Source: an uncultured Oscillibacter sp. (GTDB lineage: Bacteria > Bacillota > Clostridia > Oscillospirales > Oscillospiraceae). From it: a stretch of 16,358 nucleotides of DNA. Below the pieces are notes generated by a model. That model worked only from the letters and a program-made list of their open reading frames with translations, had not been told where the DNA came from and did no database searches. Location: the NCBI GenBank assembly GCA_946494635.1, contig CAMMCS010000022.1, forward strand, positions 1 to 16,358. Reading direction: 5' to 3'. Below are positions 13,087 to 16,358 of the stretch, piece by piece. Position numbers and translations under genes: made by a program. Each line of letters begins with the position of its first letter. The first letter of the stretch is position 1.

Positions 13087-14805
13087 ATGCGCAAAGAAGC
13101 AAACGAACAGAGGCTGGACGCACCGGTTCCGGCGGAGCCAGCGCCCGCCTCAGCAGCCCCGTCCGGAAGGGATCGCTTCCGCAACGGCTTCCGCAGGCTG
13201 CTGAAGGGGAAGCGGCGGAAGTTTCTGGCCCTGCTTCTGGTGGTGGCCATCGCCGGCGGCGCAGTGGTCTGGCGGGGCCGGGGGCAGACGGCCGCCGCCG
13301 TCACCGAGTATCAGGAGGCGTCGGTGGAGCGCCGCTCCATCACCAACTCCCTCAGCGCCAGCGGCACGCTGGAGCCGGCGGACTCCTACACCGTCAACAC
13401 CCTGGTCTCCGGCGAGATCCTCAGCGACACCTTTGAAAAGGGCGACCAGGTGGAGGAGGGGCAGCTGCTCTATACCCTCGATTCCTCCAACGCCAGCAGC
13501 AGCCTGACCCAGAGCCAGAACAGCTACTCCCAGGCCCAGAGCTCCTACCAGCAGGCAGTGGACGCCAAGTACCCGGAGGCCGATCTCAGCGGCACTGTCA
13601 CTGAGGTCTATGTCAACGAAGGGGACAGCGTCAGCGCCGGCACGGAGCTGCTGAAAATCGTGGCGGATGAGAACATCTATGTGGACTTTTCCTTCACCTA
13701 CGCGGACAGCGACGATTTCTACATCGGCCAGACGGCAACTGTGTTCATCGACGGCTTTGAGGGGACCCTCACCGGCACGGTCACGGCGGTGTCCAGCTCC
13801 TCCGCGGCGGTGTCCACCGGTGTCCCCCTGACCACCGTCCGGGTGCGGCTCACCAATCCCGGCCTGGTGACCTCTGACTACACCGCCAGCGCCGTTATCG
13901 GCAGCTATTCCAGCTACGGCCAGGCGGCGGTGAAGGTGGGCGCCAGCAGCGTCATCACTTCAGAGGCCTCCGGCAAGGTCACGGGCTTTGACTGGCTGGT
14001 GGGCGACAGCATCTCCAGCGGGGACCGGATCTGCACCATCACCGGCGACAGTGTGGACGACTCCATCGAGAGCGCCCGCATCAGCGTCAGCAATGCGGCC
14101 ACCAGCCTGGAGAGCGCCCAGGAGAACCTGGAGGACTACTCCATCACCGCCCCCATCTCCGGCACCGTGGTCACCAAGACCGCCAAGGCCGGGGACAACA
14201 TCGAAGGCGGCTCCGACAGCACCCTGTGCGTCATCTACGACCTGAGCTATCTGGAGATGACCATGTCCATCGACGAGCTGGACATCAGCTCCGTGGAGGT
14301 GGGCCAGGAGGTCCAGATCACTGCCGACGCCGTGGAGGGCCAGACCTACACCGGCGTGGTGACGGAGGTCTCCGTGGCGGGCACCACCTCCGGCGGCATC
14401 ACCACCTACCCGGTCACCGTCCGCATTGATGAGACGGACGGCCTGCTGCCGGGCATGAACGTGGATGCGGAGATCGTCATTTCCTCGGCGGACGATGTGC
14501 TGGCCATTCCGGCCTCCGCTGTGAACCGGGGCGACACGGTCCTGATCACCGCCGACTCCCCCAGTGCGGCCAACGCCCTGGATCAGGAGGCCCCGGAGGG
14601 CTATGTCTATGTGGCGGTGGAGACCGGCGTCAGCGATGACAGCTACATTGAAATTCTCTCCGGCCTGCAGGAGGGTGACACCGTGGCCTATCTCCAGGCC
14701 GCATCCTCGTCCTCCTCTGACAACGCCATGATGATGGGCGGCATGGGCGGCGGTATGCCCGGCGGCGGAGGCGGCATGGGCGGCGGTATGCCGGGAGGCT
14801 TCTGA
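13087..14805 (+). CDS. Membrane-fusion/adaptor protein of a MacAB-like ABC efflux system
   Basis: A 572-residue HlyD/MacA-type adaptor anchored by one helix (about 47-62) after a basic cytoplasmic N-terminus. Four half-lipoyl motifs are visible: near 106-131 (SGEILSDTFEKGDQVEEG), 168-192 (SGTVTEVYVNEGDSVSAG), 296-319 (SGKVTGFDWLVGDSISSG) and 358-383 (SGTVVTKTAKAGDNIEGG). Beta-barrel segments follow the second and fourth, so the protein looks like two tandem lipoyl/barrel modules. A short helical stretch at 324-350 replaces the long coiled coil of MacA. The C-terminus (548-572) is almost only Gly, Met and Pro. It starts at the ATG behind AAAGGA, and its stop overlaps the ATPase start. In a Gram-positive it would link pump and cell wall rather than an outer-membrane channel. 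Confidence 0.88.
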   Translation: MRKEANEQRLDAPVPAEPAPASAAPSGRDRFRNGFRRLLKGKRRKFLALLLVVAIAGGAVVWRGRGQTAAAVTEYQEASVERRSITNSLSASGTLEPADSYTVNTLVSGEILSDTFEKGDQVEEGQLLYTLDSSNASSSLTQSQNSYSQAQSSYQQAVDAKYPEADLSGTVTEVYVNEGDSVSAGTELLKIVADENIYVDFSFTYADSDDFYIGQTATVFIDGFEGTLTGTVTAVSSSSAAVSTGVPLTTVRVRLTNPGLVTSDYTASAVIGSYSSYGQAAVKVGASSVITSEASGKVTGFDWLVGDSISSGDRICTITGDSVDDSIESARISVSNAATSLESAQENLEDYSITAPISGTVVTKTAKAGDNIEGGSDSTLCVIYDLSYLEMTMSIDELDISSVEVGQEVQITADAVEGQTYTGVVTEVSVAGTTSGGITTYPVTVRIDETDGLLPGMNVDAEIVISSADDVLAIPASAVNRGDTVLITADSPSAANALDQEAPEGYVYVAVETGVSDDSYIEILSGLQEGDTVAYLQAASSSSSDNAMMMGGMGGGMPGGGGGMGGGMPGGF

Positions 14806-15545
14806 TGAGCAGTCTGATCGAATTCCGGGAGGTCTGCAAGTACTACCAGATGGGCGACACTACCGTGAAGGCGGCGGACCGCATCTCCTTCCAGATCCAG
14901 AAGGGGGAGTTCGTGGCCATCGTGGGCCAGTCCGGCTCCGGCAAGTCCACCTGCATGAACATCATCGGCTGCCTGGACGTGCCCACCTCCGGCACCTACC
15001 TCTTGGACGGCCAGGACGTGGGCCAGATGGACAAAAACCAGCTGGCCGCCGTCCGGAATAAAATGCTGGGCTTCATCTTTCAGCAGTACAACCTGCTGCC
15101 CAAGCTGACGCTGCAGGAGAACGTGGAGGTGCCGCTGATGTACGCCGGCGTCCCCAAGCCGGAGCGGCACGAGCGTTCCCGGATCGCACTGGAGATGGTG
15201 GGCCTGGGGGATAAGCTGAAGCACAAGCCCATGCAGCTCTCCGGCGGCCAGCAGCAGCGGGTGTCCATCGCCCGGGCCCTGGCCGGGGACCCGGCGGTGA
15301 TCCTGGCTGACGAGCCCACCGGCGCCCTGGACTCCCACACCGGGCGGGAGGTGCTGACCATGCTGCAGCAGCTCCACGCCGCGGGGAACACCGTGGTGCT
15401 CATCACCCACGACAACTCCATCGCCGTCCAGGCCCAGCGGATCATCCGGCTGGAGGACGGCCATGTGGTCTACGACGGCGACGCCGACGACCCCCGGGCA
15501 GTGGTGACGCCCGGCATGGCAGGAAGGGGGGCGGCGGCCGGATGA
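14805..15545 (+). CDS. ABC transporter ATP-binding protein, MacB/LolD type
   Basis: A 246-residue cytoplasmic ATPase for the efflux system. It has Walker A GQSGSGKST at 41-49, Q-loop in FIFQQYNLLP, a perfect signature LSGGQQQRVSIARAL at 145-159, Walker B VILADEPTGALD at 165-176 and switch H202 in ITHD. ADEPTGALD and the early Q-loop place it in the MacB/LolD/FtsE-like group that drives mechanotransmission-type permeases, not ordinary importers. The ATG overlaps the adaptor stop by one base (TGATG) with GGGAGG ahead. Its own stop overlaps the permease start as ATGA, so all three genes are translationally coupled. Confidence 0.95.
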   Translation: MSSLIEFREVCKYYQMGDTTVKAADRISFQIQKGEFVAIVGQSGSGKSTCMNIIGCLDVPTSGTYLLDGQDVGQMDKNQLAAVRNKMLGFIFQQYNLLPKLTLQENVEVPLMYAGVPKPERHERSRIALEMVGLGDKLKHKPMQLSGGQQQRVSIARALAGDPAVILADEPTGALDSHTGREVLTMLQQLHAAGNTVVLITHDNSIAVQAQRIIRLEDGHVVYDGDADDPRAVVTPGMAGRGAAAG

Positions 15546-16358
15546 ATCTGGTGGAGACCTTTCAGATGGCGGTCCAGAACATTTTGGGCAGCAAGATGCG
15601 GACCTTCCTCACCATGCTGGGCATCATCATCGGCGTGTGCGCGGTCATCGTCATCGTGGGCCTGGGCAACGGGATGCAGGGCTATATCGAGGACAGCTTC
15701 GCCGACATGGGCACCGACTCCCTCACCGTGGCCATTATTGGCCGGGGCTCCTCCCGCACGGTGTCGGAGGAGGAGATGTACCAGCTGGTGGAGGACAACA
15801 GCGAGACCTTCAAGCAGATCTCTCCCACCGTCACCATGAGCGGCTCTGTGAAGATCGGCAGCGACACCCTGACCGCCACATCCGTCACCGGCGTCAGCGA
15901 GGATTACCTCTCCATCAAGGGATACGAGATCGCCCAGGGACGGGGGCTGCAGTACACGGACATAACAAAGCGGAGCCGGGTCTGTGTGGTGGGCCAGTAT
16001 CTGAACCAGTATTCTTACGGCGGCAACGCCGTAGGCCAGACGCTGCGGATCAACGGCAACGCCTTCACCATCGTGGGGGTCATGGCTATGGAGGGCTCAG
16101 AGCTGGAGGAGGGCGGCACCGACGACTGTGTGTTCGTCCCCTACTCCACCGCAGCCCGCCTCAGCTTCACCGGCACTGTCAGCAGCTACACCATCACCGT
16201 CCAGGACACGGACCAGATCGCAGAGGCCAAGACCACCCTGGAGAACGCCCTCTACCAGATCTTTGAGGACGATGACGCCTACACCGTTGGGAGCATGGCG
16301 GAAATGGTGGAGGAGATGAACTCCATGGTGAACATGGTCATCTACATCCTGGCGGGCA
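15542..16358 (+). CDS. MacB/FtsX-type ABC permease (3' end outside window)
   Basis: The frame starts at an ATG overlapping the ATPase stop, behind AGGAAGGGGGG, and stays open for 272 codons to the right edge. The protein opens MNLVETFQMAVQNILGSKMR, then a first membrane helix at about 21-41 (TFLTMLGIIIGVCAVIVIV). A long extracytoplasmic MacB-type domain follows (about 45-255), with VVGQYLNQY, GQTLRINGNAFTIVGVM and a VFVPYSTA strand typical of the family. A second helix is beginning at the edge (MVNMVIYILAG). Full members have about 400 residues and four helices, with an FtsX domain that must lie beyond the window. It would carry mechanical work from the ATPase to the adaptor; the substrate is unknown, though peptides or toxic amphiphiles are common in this group. 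Confidence 0.93.
   Translation, partial: MNLVETFQMAVQNILGSKMRTFLTMLGIIIGVCAVIVIVGLGNGMQGYIEDSFADMGTDSLTVAIIGRGSSRTVSEEEMYQLVEDNSETFKQISPTVTMSGSVKIGSDTLTATSVTGVSEDYLSIKGYEIAQGRGLQYTDITKRSRVCVVGQYLNQYSYGGNAVGQTLRINGNAFTIVGVMAMEGSELEEGGTDDCVFVPYSTAARLSFTGTVSSYTITVQDTDQIAEAKTTLENALYQIFEDDDAYTVGSMAEMVEEMNSMVNMVIYILAG

Noticed and set aside
15637..16266. Alternative plus-strand frame inside the MacB/FtsX permease
   Set aside because: Its translation is low-complexity (His/Arg/Gly-rich). The overlapping frame from 15542 has an RBS, start-stop overlap and family motifs, and simply lacks a stop before the window edge.
1..16358. CRISPR arrays, tRNA/rRNA genes, insertion sequences, attachment sites, riboswitches
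   Set aside because: None was recognisable on either strand: no regularly spaced repeats, transposase motifs, tRNA arms or known aptamer cores. Small RNAs without clear terminators could still be missed by eye.

Overview
The window looks like a chromosomal segment of a GC-rich, low-branching Firmicute, most likely a gut Clostridia member of the Oscillospiraceae/Flavonifractor type (inference). The support is the strong GGAGG-type ribosome binding sites, the GC-rich codon usage, a eukaryotic-like Ser/Thr kinase of Firmicute style, a single-domain RelQ-like alarmone synthetase, and an ABC/adaptor efflux system with no outer-membrane partner. No rRNA, tRNA, CRISPR array, transposase or phage gene was seen.

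Layout, left to right. (1) 1-2226, plus strand: a membrane Ser/Thr kinase with an extracytoplasmic leucine-rich-repeat half, open at the left edge and closed by an intrinsic terminator. (2) 2666-4312, minus strand: an AraC-family regulator and a YczE-type membrane protein, each with a canonical promoter and its own candidate terminator. (3) 4638-5814, plus strand: a small lipoprotein followed after 19 nt by a small (p)ppGpp synthetase, then a terminator. (4) 6015-10652, plus strand: a tightly overlapping four-gene Gld-type ABC operon (ATPase, permease, GldG-like auxiliary protein, DUF4340 protein). (5) 10971-12898: an OmpR-family response regulator and its histidine kinase, overlapping by 4 nt. 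(6) 13087 to the right edge: an efflux operon of adaptor, MacB/LolD-type ATPase and MacB/FtsX-type permease, the last cut by the window end.

The most interesting signal is regulatory. The promoters of the lipoprotein/alarmone operon, the two-component system and the efflux operon share one architecture. Each has two direct half-sites TTTNAG starting 12 nt apart, then exactly 9 nt, then a -10 box (TATACT, TATAAT, TATGGT), with no recognisable -35. The two minus-strand promoters in the same window have ordinary -35/-10 pairs and lack the repeats. This is what a small regulon activated by the local OmpR-family regulator would look like. It would autoregulate, turn on the adjacent efflux pump, and also drive a distant alarmone synthetase with its lipoprotein partner. 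A weaker version of the same layout lies before the Gld operon. The regulon is an inference from sequence pattern and gene order.
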